A DNA stretch of 64,000 nucleotides, taken from TMED78 sp036337035. Lineage in GTDB: Bacteria; Pseudomonadota; Gammaproteobacteria; Steroidobacterales; Rariloculaceae. Shown piece after piece: positions 25,113-33,835 of the stretch (positions are counted from its first letter, which is position 1; every line of letters starts with the position of its first letter). The notes below the pieces were generated by a model. That model made no database searches. It was given only the letters and a program-made list of their open reading frames with translations, and was not told the DNA's origin. The stretch spans positions 255,186 through 319,185 of the forward strand of contig JAYZFC010000002.1 of assembly GCA_036337035.1 (NCBI GenBank). Direction: 5' to 3'. A program made the translations under genes and the position numbers.

Positions 25113-26827
25113 TGTGATAATTCAGCAATTACACTTTGCGATTTAATATCTATTGCATCAGGTTTTATAGAGGCAATTCGTAAAGCCCCATCCATAACTT
25201 TAGAAAATATTGGAGCAGCAACTTCTCCTCCATAATAAACATCACCTTTTGGCTCATCAATTATTACTACAATTATAAACTTTGGCTCTGTAACTGGAGC
25301 AAAACCAGCAAAAACTGATGTGTATTTATTATCTGTATAAGACCCTAGTTCAGATTTTTTTGCAGTACCCGTTTTGCCTGCCACTCTGTAATTTTTTACT
25401 GAAGCAAGCATTCCCGTACCTGATGGAGAAACTACCCCTTCCATCATTAACTTTATATTACTAGCAGTTCGCTCAGATATAATCCTCTTTGAGCTCTGAG
25501 AAATATTAGGAGATAATATTGATACTGGTTTTAATACACCATTATTTGCTATAACGCTATATGCTTGAGCTAACTGCAAAGCTGTAACTGATAATCCATA
25601 TCCATAAGATAAAGTTGCTTGGGATGTAGGACTCCAATTTTGGGGTATATTAAATATTCCTGCTGATTCGCCCGGGAAGCCTACTCCAGTTAATTTCCCA
25701 AAACCAAATTCAGATAAAGTTAACCATAATTGATTTTCTTCAAGATCTAAACCAATAATTGCTGATCCAACATTGCTTGATTTTGCCAATATAGTAGCCA
25801 TATCTACTTCACCTAAATCAGAATAATCTTCAGTTATTACTCTTCCATTAACTTTAAGATAACCAGGAGAAGTATCAATAATAGAATCAAGATTATAATT
25901 TCCTGATTCCAAAGCTGCTGCTAATATAAAAGGTTTAATGCTAGAACCAGGCTCAAAAACATCTGTTATAGCTCTATTCCGATAAGCGCCTATATCAAAC
26001 TTAGATCTATTATTAGGGTTGTAAAATGGCTGATTTACCATAGCTAATATCTCAGAATTTTTTGCATCTAATATGACAATAGATCCAGAAACAGCATCAT
26101 TATCTTCAAAGGCTTGCTTTAATTCTCTATATGCAAAATATTGAAGCCTTAGATCAATGCTCAAAATTAATTCTTTGCCAGGTTTTTCTTTATTTATAAG
26201 CTCAATGTCTTGAATTATTCTTGCTTCTCTATCTCTTAAAACTTTTTTACTTCCAGACTCTCCTTGGAGCCAAAGATCATATGCTAACTCTAGCCCTTCA
26301 ATGCCATTATCATCTGTATCTGTAAAACCAAGTAAATGGCTAGTTACTTCACCTGAAGGATAGTACCTTCGATACTCCCTTTCTATTTCAATACCTGGCA
26401 TATCTAATTCCAATACCCGAATTGTCAAATCTGGGTTTACATGCCTACGAAGATAGACAAACTCTTTATCTAAATTGCTTGTGATTTTCCTAATTAATGT
26501 ATCAGGATCTTGCTCTAATGCGCCTGCTAATAATCTAATTTTTTCTAATTCTGTAGGAAGCTCGTTAGGGTTAGCAACAATGCTATCCACCGGTGTGCTG
26601 ACAGCTAAAGGCTCTCCAATTCTATCTAATATACTTGCTCTGTTAGTAGGTATTGGAACAGTTCTAACTTGTCTTTGATCGCCTTGGTCAATAAGAAAAT
26701 CTTTTTCTATAATCTGTAGATAAAGAAATCTACCTTCTAATAATAAAGCAGCTACTAAAAAAGAAACTAATACAAATATAGGCCTCCATTTTGTCCAAAA
26801 TAACTCTTTTTTATTATTATTTCTCAT
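25109..26827 (-). CDS. ftsI: FtsI (PBP3), septal transpeptidase
   Basis: Class B penicillin-binding protein that crosslinks septal peptidoglycan with FtsW. In 572 aa there is a short cytoplasmic tail, one membrane span (about residues 15-31), the pedestal domain starting RTVPIPTNRASILDR, and the transpeptidase domain. All three active-site motifs are present: SSIK (nucleophile about Ser295), SSN (about 350-352) and KTGTAKK. The start ATG overlaps the ftsL stop by one base (TAATG). This is the only PBP in the window. Confidence 0.97.
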   Translation of the reverse strand: MRNNNKKELFWTKWRPIFVLVSFLVAALLLEGRFLYLQIIEKDFLIDQGDQRQVRTVPIPTNRASILDRIGEPLAVSTPVDSIVANPNELPTELEKIRLLAGALEQDPDTLIRKITSNLDKEFVYLRRHVNPDLTIRVLELDMPGIEIEREYRRYYPSGEVTSHLLGFTDTDDNGIEGLELAYDLWLQGESGSKKVLRDREARIIQDIELINKEKPGKELILSIDLRLQYFAYRELKQAFEDNDAVSGSIVILDAKNSEILAMVNQPFYNPNNRSKFDIGAYRNRAITDVFEPGSSIKPFILAAALESGNYNLDSIIDTSPGYLKVNGRVITEDYSDLGEVDMATILAKSSNVGSAIIGLDLEENQLWLTLSEFGFGKLTGVGFPGESAGIFNIPQNWSPTSQATLSYGYGLSVTALQLAQAYSVIANNGVLKPVSILSPNISQSSKRIISERTASNIKLMMEGVVSPSGTGMLASVKNYRVAGKTGTAKKSELGSYTDNKYTSVFAGFAPVTEPKFIIVVIIDEPKGDVYYGGEVAAPIFSKVMDGALRIASIKPDAIDIKSQSVIAELSQ

Positions 26828-27117
26828 TAGTTTCTATCTAGTAATATAACTACCTTATCCTGCTCAGGGATGACTAAACTTAACTCATCTCTAGCAATGC
26901 TCTCTATTCTAGGATGAGTGCTCCAAGTGCTTTCTTCTAACTGCAACCTTCCCCACTCAATTTGAAGTCTATCCCTTTCTCTATTTAAAGACTCGAGCTC
27001 TATAAAATTTTGTCTTGCAAAATGTTTTATCTGAACAATCCAAATTCCAGAAAAACACAAAACGAAAACTAGGGTGACATAAAAGAGAATCATTTTTATT
27101 TGATGATTAAATTTCAT
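26827..27117 (-). CDS. ftsL: Cell division protein FtsL
   Basis: Small bitopic protein that joins FtsQ and FtsB to activate FtsWI. The 96-aa protein has a basic cytoplasmic tail (MKFNHQIK), one hydrophobic span (about residues 8-26), then a heptad-like periplasmic coiled coil (FIELESLNRERDRLQIEWGR). It ends with LVIPEQDKVVIL, similar to the C-terminus of gammaproteobacterial FtsL. Sequence alone is weakly conserved; the call is secure mainly from the position between rsmH and ftsI. Its start overlaps the rsmH end by 11 bp. Confidence 0.92.
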   Translation of the reverse strand: MKFNHQIKMILFYVTLVFVLCFSGIWIVQIKHFARQNFIELESLNRERDRLQIEWGRLQLEESTWSTHPRIESIARDELSLVIPEQDKVVILLDRN

Positions 27118-28054
27118 TAAAAACCACTCTTTCGCAAACTCTTAACCTAGCGCTTCTAGCTCTTGGGTTTTTTGATACTTCTCGCTTAGATGGCTTAATA
27201 AGACCGCAAACTTTAGCTAATTTTGGTCTGGCATCCAAAGGCATTTGTGGCAGCCCTGAATAAATAGGATCCTCTTTCGACATATTTGAAATAAATCTTT
27301 TTACTATCCTATCTTCTAGAGAATGAAAACTAATAACACATAATCTTCCTCTACTTGCCAAGGCGCTAATTGATTGATTTAAGATATTCTCTAGACATTC
27401 TAGTTCAGAGTTAATCTTTATCCTTATAGCCTGAAAAATTCTTGTGGAAGGATTTTTTCTACTATCTTTATATCCAGAAGCCTTCTCAACTATTTTTGCT
27501 AACTGAACTGTTTCAGTTATTTCCTTTTTTTCTCTTTCTCTTAAAATTGCCCTTGCTATTTGTCTTGCTCTTGGCTCTTCTCCAAATTCATAAAAAACAC
27601 TTGTCAACTCAGACTCATTTACTTTATTAATCCATTCAGCAGCTGTTTGACCTACTTCTTGATTCATTCTCATATCTAATGGTCCATTTTTATTATAGCT
27701 AAATCCTCTTTCAGGATTATCAAGCTGCGGGGAAGAAACACCTAAATCTACTAAAATTCCATTTGCCTTTTTGCCTTTAAGCTTCGACTCAATAATCTCC
27801 TTTAAATCTTCAAAGCTACCTCTATAAAATAAAAATCTAGAGTCCTTACAGTGTTTCTTCTGTGCGTATTGAAAAGCCTCCAAATCTTTATCTATAGCAA
27901 TTAATTTTCCCTGATGACCAAGATGATTCAAAATCTGCTCACTATGCCCTCCTCTTCCATAAGTTGCATCGATATAACTACCATCTGATACTATAGATAG
28001 ATTTTTTACTGCTTCTTCCGTTAATACTGGATAATGCTTATAATTTTCTATCAT
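27107..28054 (-). CDS. rsmH: RsmH, 16S rRNA C1402 N4-methyltransferase
   Basis: SAM-dependent methyltransferase modifying N4 of C1402 in the ribosomal P site. The 315-aa protein has the opening HYPVLTEEAVKNL, SAM motif DATYGRGGHSEQIL, and the family signatures LVDLGVSSPQLDNPERGFSY and VISFHSLEDRIVKRF. RsmI, which methylates the 2'-O of the same nucleotide, is encoded about 1 kb away across mraZ and rnpB, so both C1402 modifications are made from this locus. It lies 7 bp after mraZ. Confidence 0.97.
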   Translation of the reverse strand: MIENYKHYPVLTEEAVKNLSIVSDGSYIDATYGRGGHSEQILNHLGHQGKLIAIDKDLEAFQYAQKKHCKDSRFLFYRGSFEDLKEIIESKLKGKKANGILVDLGVSSPQLDNPERGFSYNKNGPLDMRMNQEVGQTAAEWINKVNESELTSVFYEFGEEPRARQIARAILREREKKEITETVQLAKIVEKASGYKDSRKNPSTRIFQAIRIKINSELECLENILNQSISALASRGRLCVISFHSLEDRIVKRFISNMSKEDPIYSGLPQMPLDARPKLAKVCGLIKPSKREVSKNPRARSARLRVCERVVFNEI

Positions 28055-28061
28055 TTAATCC

Positions 28062-28514
28062 TCATAAGGATAGAGACTCAAATTCTAATGGTAGTTGTGC
28101 TTCATTGTTGTTGCCCGATAACCACTCATCTCTTCTAAGCATCCATGAATTTTCATCCCATAGTTCAAATTTGTTACCTTGACCAATTAACATTGCATGT
28201 TTAGCTAAACTTGCAAATTCTCTTAGCTCTTTCGAAATTAAAACTCTACCTTGTCCATCAAGCTCAATATCTGTTGCATACCCAACCATAAGTCTTTGAG
28301 TTTCTCTTGCAGCCTTATTGAATGAAGGAAGTCTATCTAGCTTCCTTTGAATATCGTCCCATTCTTGAAGCGGATAAATCAAGATACACTGATCTCTATC
28401 TACAGTTGCAACTAAAGACCCATCTGATTTTGATAAGAGCATATCCCTATAGCGGCTAGGTATAGCTAAACGCCCTTTTGCATCTATAGAAACTTTTGAA
28501 GCACCTCTAAACAT
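28062..28514 (-). CDS. mraZ: MraZ, dcw-cluster transcriptional regulator
   Basis: First gene of the dcw operon; in E. coli MraZ is a DNA-binding repressor of its own operon. The 150-aa protein has two SpoVT/AbrB-like modules, the first SKVSIDAKGRLAIPSRYRDM and the second ATDIELDGQGRVLISKELRE, the expected tandem arrangement. It starts at ATG 28514. Immediately upstream are four 10-bp-spaced GTGG-type repeats that match the known MraZ operator layout and lie around the predicted transcription start, so autoregulation of this operon looks likely. Confidence 0.96.
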   Translation of the reverse strand: MFRGASKVSIDAKGRLAIPSRYRDMLLSKSDGSLVATVDRDQCILIYPLQEWDDIQRKLDRLPSFNKAARETQRLMVGYATDIELDGQGRVLISKELREFASLAKHAMLIGQGNKFELWDENSWMLRRDEWLSGNNNEAQLPLEFESLSL

Positions 28515-28522
28515 TAACTAGT

Positions 28523-28557
28523 TCCATTTTTATCCACTTTGATCCACTTTATCCCAC
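28523..28557 (-). promoter_or_regulatory. Putative MraZ operator (four direct repeats)
   Basis: On the minus strand GTGGG (28557-28553), GTGGA (28547-28543), GTGGA (28537-28533) and ATGGA (28527-28523) recur with an exact 10-bp period. Published MraZ boxes in E. coli are TGGGN direct repeats separated by 5 bp, the same geometry. The array sits 8 to 43 bp before the mraZ ATG, overlapping the expected transcription start. Confidence 0.75.
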
Positions 28558-28558
28558 T

Positions 28559-28586
28559 ATTTTAAAGATCAGTCATGATGTGTCAA
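28559..28586 (-). promoter_or_regulatory. Putative sigma-70 promoter of the dcw operon
   Basis: A perfect -35 TTGACA (28586-28581) is followed after 16 bp by TAAAAT (28564-28559), a five-of-six match to the -10 consensus. Transcription would begin about 28552, inside the MraZ repeats, which suits repression by MraZ. No equally good alternative is visible in the 240-bp gap to rnpB. Confidence 0.6.
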
Positions 28587-28753
28587 ACAAAAAAAATATA
28601 CTTTTTTCATATATGACAAGGAGTTAGGACTTATTTAGGCTTAAAAACAGTGCTCTAGATTGATTTAAAATCAAGTGCTTATAATTGAATGTTAATTGAT
28701 TATATTAAGCTTAAAAAAGGTTAAATAATTAATAGTAAAAAAATGAAAAAGGG

Positions 28754-29099
28754 GTAGAAGTTGGCCTATAAGCCGGGTTCTGTCTTGTGCAGTCATTCAT
28801 CTGGGAAGAGTGTCGCCACTCCTCTCTAGCAACCTACCCGGGAGCTTTATGTGGGCTTCATTTAAAACGCTCCCCTATTTGGTCTTGCTCCGGATGGGGT
28901 TTGCCTAGCCACAAATGTTACCAATTGTGCGGTGTGCTCTTACCACACCTTTTCACCTTTACCAGTAATATTACTGGCAGTTTATTCTCTGTTGCACTTT
29001 CCGTAGACTCGCGCCTCCCAGGTATTACCTGGCATCCTGCCCGTGGAGCCCGGACTTTCCTCTGTCAATAAAAACAGCGACTGCCCAGCCAACTTCTAC
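28754..29099 (-). ncRNA. rnpB: RNase P RNA (bacterial class A)
   Basis: Catalytic RNA of RNase P, which trims tRNA 5' leaders. Read on the minus strand it begins GTAGAAGTTGGC, followed by the conserved GAGGAAAGTCCGGGCTCC, and ends with ACAGAACCCGGCTTA and GCCAACTTCTAC. The ends pair as a 12-bp P1 helix (29099-29088 with 28765-28754). Core bases such as GGAAAGTGCAACAGAGA and GGTAAGAGCACACCG are also present. Length is about 346 nt. The P1 helix is followed by a T-rich tract that may act as terminator. Any reading frame within this span is spurious. Location between mraZ and rsmI matches Pseudomonas-type genomes. Confidence 0.97.
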
Positions 29100-29137
29100 T
29101 TATAGACTATCACAGACAACTTTTTTTATTAAATTAA

Positions 29138-29968
29138 TTAATCAATTATTTTTACTAGTTTATATATATGATTTCTACTACTTCCAGTTATCTTTGATGT
29201 TAAACTTAAAGAATCATTTGATGATAAATTAGTGTTCAAAATATTGTATACCCTAATTATCTCAGAATCATCTAAAGATAGCTCCTTACTATACCCGCTA
29301 ATTAAAATAACAAATTCCCCTTTTTTAATAATATTTCCTATTTCAAATTCATTATATAAGTCTATTAGAGATCCTCTATATATACTCTCGTGTAGTTTAG
29401 TAAGCTCTCTTGAAATAACAGCTTGCCTATTAGGCCCAAAAATTTTTATCATATCTCTTATAGAATTTTTTATTCTATGGACAGACTCATAAAATATTAT
29501 TGTACGCTTCTCAAAAAATAGTTCCTTCCTATCAAGTATCTTTTTTGAGAAAAACCCTTCAAAAATAAATCTATCTGTTGGTAATCCGCTACCAGCTAGA
29601 GCAGTAATTAAAGCACAAGATCCAGGAATAACTGTAATTAATATTTGATTATCTATAGCCGCTCTAACCAATTTATATCCTGGATCGCTTATTAGGGGTG
29701 TACCCGAATCACTTATTAGGGCAATATTTTTACCTTTTTTTAAATAATTAATTAATTTTTTTAATTGATTTTTATTGCTATGATCATGATATGACAGTAA
29801 TTTAGTATCTAACTCTAGATAAGATAAAATTTTTATTGCATTTCTGGTATCCTCAGAAGCAATAATTTCAACCATATCTAATGTATTCTTAGCTCTTAAG
29901 CTAATATCATCTAAATTTCCAATTGGCAGACCTACAATAAACAGTTTTCCATTTTTTACATCAATCAT
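29138..29968 (-). CDS. rsmI: RsmI, 16S rRNA C1402 2'-O-methyltransferase
   Basis: Methylates the ribose of C1402 in 16S rRNA, acting with RsmH. The 276-aa protein has the tetrapyrrole-methylase fold: LFIVGLPIGNLDDISLRA near the start, the IIASEDTRN motif, the SDSGTPLISDPGYKLV loop, and VIPGSCALITALAGSGLPTD, a near-diagnostic RsmI stretch. ATG 29968 is divergent from lpoA with a 41-bp gap. Its 3' end lies only 38 bp from the start of rnpB, so the rnpB promoter must be inside or just after rsmI. Confidence 0.96.
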   Translation of the reverse strand: MIDVKNGKLFIVGLPIGNLDDISLRAKNTLDMVEIIASEDTRNAIKILSYLELDTKLLSYHDHSNKNQLKKLINYLKKGKNIALISDSGTPLISDPGYKLVRAAIDNQILITVIPGSCALITALAGSGLPTDRFIFEGFFSKKILDRKELFFEKRTIIFYESVHRIKNSIRDMIKIFGPNRQAVISRELTKLHESIYRGSLIDLYNEFEIGNIIKKGEFVILISGYSKELSLDDSEIIRVYNILNTNLSSNDSLSLTSKITGSSRNHIYKLVKIID

Positions 29969-30009
29969 AGCTTTATCTATCTCATTATTTAGAGGTACAA
30001 TTTATCAGA

Positions 30010-31200
30010 ATGGATAATCAAATGGAAAAAATCAGTTTATTATTTACAATAGTTATACTATCTAGCTGCATCAGCCAAGTTCAATTAACTAATATTCCAG
30101 TTGAGTCTATAGATAGAGCTAATGAAAACTTATATCAAAATACAGAAGATCTTATTAGTCCAAAAAATATAGCTCTTTTACTTCCTTTAGACTCCTTTAG
30201 AAATGAATCTGCTGCAATTAGAGATGGATTTATAACCTCCCAATTTCTTGATAATAATAATTCTTTAATCAGAATTTATAATACTGATAAGCTAGGTAGT
30301 GAAATAGCATATAAAAAAGCTGAGCAAGATGGTGCTGAATTTATTGTGGGTCCTTTACTAAAGAATAATATAGTTAATATTTCCACCATGGTTAAATCAA
30401 CCCCAACACTGGCGTTGAATTTTATAGAAAATAATGAACATATTAATAACCTTTTCCAGTTTGCCCTAGCCCCTGAGGATGAATCTACTGAAATTGCTGA
30501 GTATGCAATTATTAATGATGAAAAAAAAGCTGTAGTTTTAACACCGAAAAATGAATGGGGTGATCGTGTTTATAATAGCTTTAAACAAAGATATGAAAGC
30601 TTAGGAGGTAGGATACTTGATCATCAAATTTATGATCTAGCTAATAATAACTTTTCTCAAATTGTAGAAATATTAAATATTGATACTAGCAATAGAAGAT
30701 ATCAAAGGCTCTTAGCGAATATTAGAATTCCATTAGAATTTTCACCCAGAAGAAGACAAGACATTGACTTAATATTTTTTGCTGCAACTCCTGAAACTGC
30801 TAGTCAGGCATCCCCTCTTTTAAGATATCATTTTGCTGATGACCCATTAAAAACATACTCTACTTCAAATATATTTGATCCTTCATCACTTAACAATAAT
30901 GATCTAGAAGGAATCGTATTTTCAGATATACCATTTATTTTCGAAAAAAATAAATTAAATGGTGAGTTAAAGCTAATTATTGAAAAATTTTGGGAAGAAA
31001 ATTCAATTAAAAATATCCGATTCTATGCAATGGGTATTGATGCGCAAAGAATAGTAAATCATTTATTCAATAATATATATAGCATTAATAATATCTCGGG
31101 AATAACAGGGAATTTATACCTAGATAATACTGGAAAAATACATAGGGAGCTCGTTATGGTAGAAATATCAAACGGAGAGCCTAGATTAATTGATCAATAA
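30010..31200 (+). CDS. lpoA: LpoA/LppC-type penicillin-binding protein activator lipoprotein, shortened
   Basis: Outer-membrane lipoprotein whose relatives reach through the periplasm to stimulate PBP1A. A short signal ends in the lipobox LSSC. The mature part is a periplasmic-binding-protein fold: ISPKNIALLLPLDSFRNESA, the GAEFIVGPLLKNNI motif, LAPEDESTEIAEYA, and LIFFAATPETASQASPLLRY. At 396 aa it lacks the N-terminal TPR domain (about 230 residues) of E. coli LpoA (678 aa) and retains only the C-terminal domain. A second ATG at 30022 is also possible. Placement next to rsmI is the standard order. PBP1A is not in the window. Confidence 0.85.
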   Translation: MDNQMEKISLLFTIVILSSCISQVQLTNIPVESIDRANENLYQNTEDLISPKNIALLLPLDSFRNESAAIRDGFITSQFLDNNNSLIRIYNTDKLGSEIAYKKAEQDGAEFIVGPLLKNNIVNISTMVKSTPTLALNFIENNEHINNLFQFALAPEDESTEIAEYAIINDEKKAVVLTPKNEWGDRVYNSFKQRYESLGGRILDHQIYDLANNNFSQIVEILNIDTSNRRYQRLLANIRIPLEFSPRRRQDIDLIFFAATPETASQASPLLRYHFADDPLKTYSTSNIFDPSSLNNNDLEGIVFSDIPFIFEKNKLNGELKLIIEKFWEENSIKNIRFYAMGIDAQRIVNHLFNNIYSINNISGITGNLYLDNTGKIHRELVMVEISNGEPRLIDQ

Positions 31201-31207
31201 AAAAAAT

Positions 31208-31858
31208 TTAATTTTCTTCTCTATATTCTCGCTCTAATTCTGATAGAGATTTTTGAAAAGAATCTCTGGAAAAAACTCTATCCATATAAGATTCTAATCC
31301 TTTAGCCGTTCTTGGAAGAGAAATTCCAAGATAAGTCAATCTCCATAGTACTGGCGCAACAGTACAATCGACCAAAGAAAACTCATCACTTAAAAAATAC
31401 GGATTAGACCCAAGAACTTCTATACTAGATAAAATGCTTTCTTTTATGCTTCTTATACCAGCATTTATTATCTTGTTATCTGAGTTTCTTTTCTTTTTCT
31501 CATTTTCTATTTTTGAAAGCAAAACATACCAATCTAACTCTATTCTATAAAGAGCTAGGCGAAATTGAGCTCTTTGTACTGGATCAACTGGCATTAGAGG
31601 AGGATGTGGAAACCTCTCATCTAAATATTCGATTATAACTCTAGAATCATATAATACTAAATCCCTATCAACTATAGTTGGCGTGGTGCTATATGGGTTT
31701 AAATCTATCAAATCTTCTGGTATTTTATCACCCAGAACATCTGTAATATCTACATTAATACCTTTCTCAGCTAACACTAATCTCACTCGATGACTCCAGT
31801 GATCAGTAGGCCCAGAAAAAAGTGTCATAATTGAACGGCGGTTAGTAATTGCACCCAT
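31208..31858 (-). CDS. sspA: Stringent starvation protein A (SspA)
   Basis: RNA-polymerase-associated regulator with a glutathione-S-transferase fold. The 216-aa sequence follows E. coli SspA closely: NRRSIMTLFSGPTDHWSHRV at the start, LIDLNPYSTTPTIVDRDLVL, and EYLDERFPHPPLMPVDPV, the surface patch important for polymerase contact. It starts at ATG 31858 with a strong AGGAGG 7 bp upstream. It is first before petC only in map order: the bc1 genes are transcribed into it from upstream. The usual sspB partner (ClpXP adaptor) is absent from the next position, where the convergent lpoA ends 7 bp away. Confidence 0.96.
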   Translation of the reverse strand: MGAITNRRSIMTLFSGPTDHWSHRVRLVLAEKGINVDITDVLGDKIPEDLIDLNPYSTTPTIVDRDLVLYDSRVIIEYLDERFPHPPLMPVDPVQRAQFRLALYRIELDWYVLLSKIENEKKKRNSDNKIINAGIRSIKESILSSIEVLGSNPYFLSDEFSLVDCTVAPVLWRLTYLGISLPRTAKGLESYMDRVFSRDSFQKSLSELEREYREEN

Positions 31859-31903
31859 CAGGGCACCTCCTAAATACTTATTAAGTAATATTTTATAAAA
31901 TTA

Positions 31904-32629
31904 TTAATGAACATCTTTCCAGATTTCTCTTTTTAACATGTAAGCAATTAAAAGAAATATCAATAGAAAAAATATAACCCTAGTACCAATCTCTCTCCTC
32001 TTAATCTGTATTGGCTCTCCGATATAAGATAAAAAAGTTACAATATCTTTTACTAATAAGTCATAATCATAATTACTTAAGATACCGGCATCTACTTCTT
32101 CAAAATGGTCAAATCCATTCTCTGAAAAAATTGCCTTTCTTATACCTTGGAGTTCCCATAAAACATGAGGCATTGATGTATTTTCTAACAATAAATTATT
32201 TACACCAGTAATAGAAGAACTATCTAAGTAAAAACTACGTAAAAAATTATACAAATACTCAGTACCCCTACTTCTAGCAATCAATGATAAATCTGGAGGC
32301 GGGATGCCAAACCATATAGCCGCGTCTTCAGGACTCATTGATATATCCATTGTGTCGAAAAGGCTGTCACTTGTGAACATTAAGTTATCAACTAGCTCAT
32401 CTTCGGTTATGCCGAGATCTTCAATAAGTGAGTTATACCTAATATATTTAGCCGAGTGGCAACCTAAACAATAGTTAACAAAATACTTAGCACCTCTCTG
32501 TAAAGACTCAGTATCACTCACATCTATATCTACTGAATCCATATGGTATCCGCCACTATCATGTTGGCCGAAGAGAACTATTGGCTCTAAAGAAAAGAAA
32601 AGGAAAGAAAAAAATAATTTATAAACCAT
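31904..32629 (-). CDS. petC: Cytochrome c1 of the bc1 complex
   Basis: Membrane-anchored c-type cytochrome passing electrons from the Rieske centre to soluble cytochrome c. The 241-aa protein has an N-terminal signal peptide, the heme-attachment motif CLGCH (about residue 54), the segment SMSPEDAAIWFGIPPPDLSL (conserved PPDLS), and a C-terminal membrane anchor (IFFLLIFLLIAYML) with a basic tail. The methionine heme ligand is probably in NTSMPHVLWELQG. ATG 32629 directly abuts the petB stop. It is the last gene of petA-petB-petC. Confidence 0.95.
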   Translation of the reverse strand: MVYKLFFSFLFFSLEPIVLFGQHDSGGYHMDSVDIDVSDTESLQRGAKYFVNYCLGCHSAKYIRYNSLIEDLGITEDELVDNLMFTSDSLFDTMDISMSPEDAAIWFGIPPPDLSLIARSRGTEYLYNFLRSFYLDSSSITGVNNLLLENTSMPHVLWELQGIRKAIFSENGFDHFEEVDAGILSNYDYDLLVKDIVTFLSYIGEPIQIKRREIGTRVIFFLLIFLLIAYMLKREIWKDVH

Positions 32630-33835
32630 CTATCTAACTCTTTCAGGCACTTCTTTAGTTTTTTCAAACGATGTATATATCGGCATTAAAACAAAAAAAG
32701 AAATATAAATAATAGAAAAAATTCTAGCTAGAAATGTATATGTTACTGTAGCAACCTGAAGCCCTAAGTATCCTAGTGCAATAAAGCTAATAACAAATAA
32801 TGTTAATGCAATTTTATAAATTAAACCTCGATACCTTATAGACTTAACCTTACACCTATCTAGCCATGGAAGAAAAAAAGGAAGGACTATGGCTGTTCCC
32901 ATTAAAATCACTCCTAATAATTTATCTGGAACGGCTCTAAGCATTGCGTAAAAAGGAGTGAAATACCAAACTGGGGCAATATGCTCTGGAGTTTTAAGAG
33001 GATCTGCTGGATCAAAATTAGCATGTTCTAAAAAATAACCTCCCATCTCAGGCGCAAAAAACACAATTGCAGAAAATATAATGGCGAAAACTATTATTAT
33101 CACTAAATCCTTGCTGGTATGGTAAGGGTGGAACGCAACACCATCTATCGGTATACCATTATCATCTTTATAATTCTTAATCTCTATACCATCTGGATTA
33201 TTAGATCCTACTTCATGTAAAGCAATAATATGAATAAAAACTAGAAAGGCTAATAAAAGAGGTAATGCAATTACATGAAAAGCAAAAAAGCGATTAAGGG
33301 TAATATCAGAAATATAGAAATCACCTCTTATCCATTCTGCTAGCCCCTCTCCAATTACTGGAACAGCACCAAAAAGAGAAACTATAACCTGAGCTCCCCA
33401 ATATGACATATTTCCCCAAGGGAGAAGATATCCAAAAAAACCTTCAGCCATAAGACAAACATAAATTATCATGCCAATAATCCATAATAGTTCTCTAGGC
33501 TTTTTATAAGATCCATACATTAACGCCCTGAACATATGGAGATAAACCACAACAAAAAATGCAGAGGCGCCTGTTGAGTGTAAATATCGAATTAGCCAAC
33601 CCCACTCTACCTCCCTCATTATATATTCTACTGAAGCAAAAGCTTCAGCAGCTGAAGGTTTATAATTCATAGTAAGGAAAATACCAGTTACGATTTGAAG
33701 TATAAAAATAACCGTAGCCAAAACACCAAAGCCGTACCAAAAATTAAAGTTCTTAGAGGCATAATATTCTGTAACATGCTCTTTGAGTAATTTAGTTAAT
33801 GGGAATCGTCTATCTATCCAGGTCATTAAAGACAT
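32630..33835 (-). CDS. petB: Cytochrome b of the bc1 complex
   Basis: Polytopic subunit carrying the two b hemes and both quinone sites. The 401-aa protein has heme-ligand histidines in RYLHSTGASAFFVVVYLHMF and in the later FHVIALPLLLAFLVFIHII, the Qo region including GAVPVIGEGLAEWIRG, and the Qo motif PVWYFTPFYAMLRAVPDK. The PVWY form replaces the mitochondrial PEWY and is known from beta- and gammaproteobacteria. About eight spans are evident, with the b6 and subunit-IV parts fused. The start shares one base with the petA stop (TAATG). Confidence 0.97.
   Translation of the reverse strand: MSLMTWIDRRFPLTKLLKEHVTEYYASKNFNFWYGFGVLATVIFILQIVTGIFLTMNYKPSAAEAFASVEYIMREVEWGWLIRYLHSTGASAFFVVVYLHMFRALMYGSYKKPRELLWIIGMIIYVCLMAEGFFGYLLPWGNMSYWGAQVIVSLFGAVPVIGEGLAEWIRGDFYISDITLNRFFAFHVIALPLLLAFLVFIHIIALHEVGSNNPDGIEIKNYKDDNGIPIDGVAFHPYHTSKDLVIIIVFAIIFSAIVFFAPEMGGYFLEHANFDPADPLKTPEHIAPVWYFTPFYAMLRAVPDKLLGVILMGTAIVLPFFLPWLDRCKVKSIRYRGLIYKIALTLFVISFIALGYLGLQVATVTYTFLARIFSIIYISFFVLMPIYTSFEKTKEVPERVR

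Noticed and set aside
28530..28538. A DnaA box at TTATCCACT in the mraZ leader
   Set aside because: It falls exactly on the 10-bp MraZ repeat period, which explains the match better.
28787..29071. An open frame of 94 codons on the plus strand
   Set aside because: It lies entirely inside RNase P RNA on the opposite strand and has no family resemblance.
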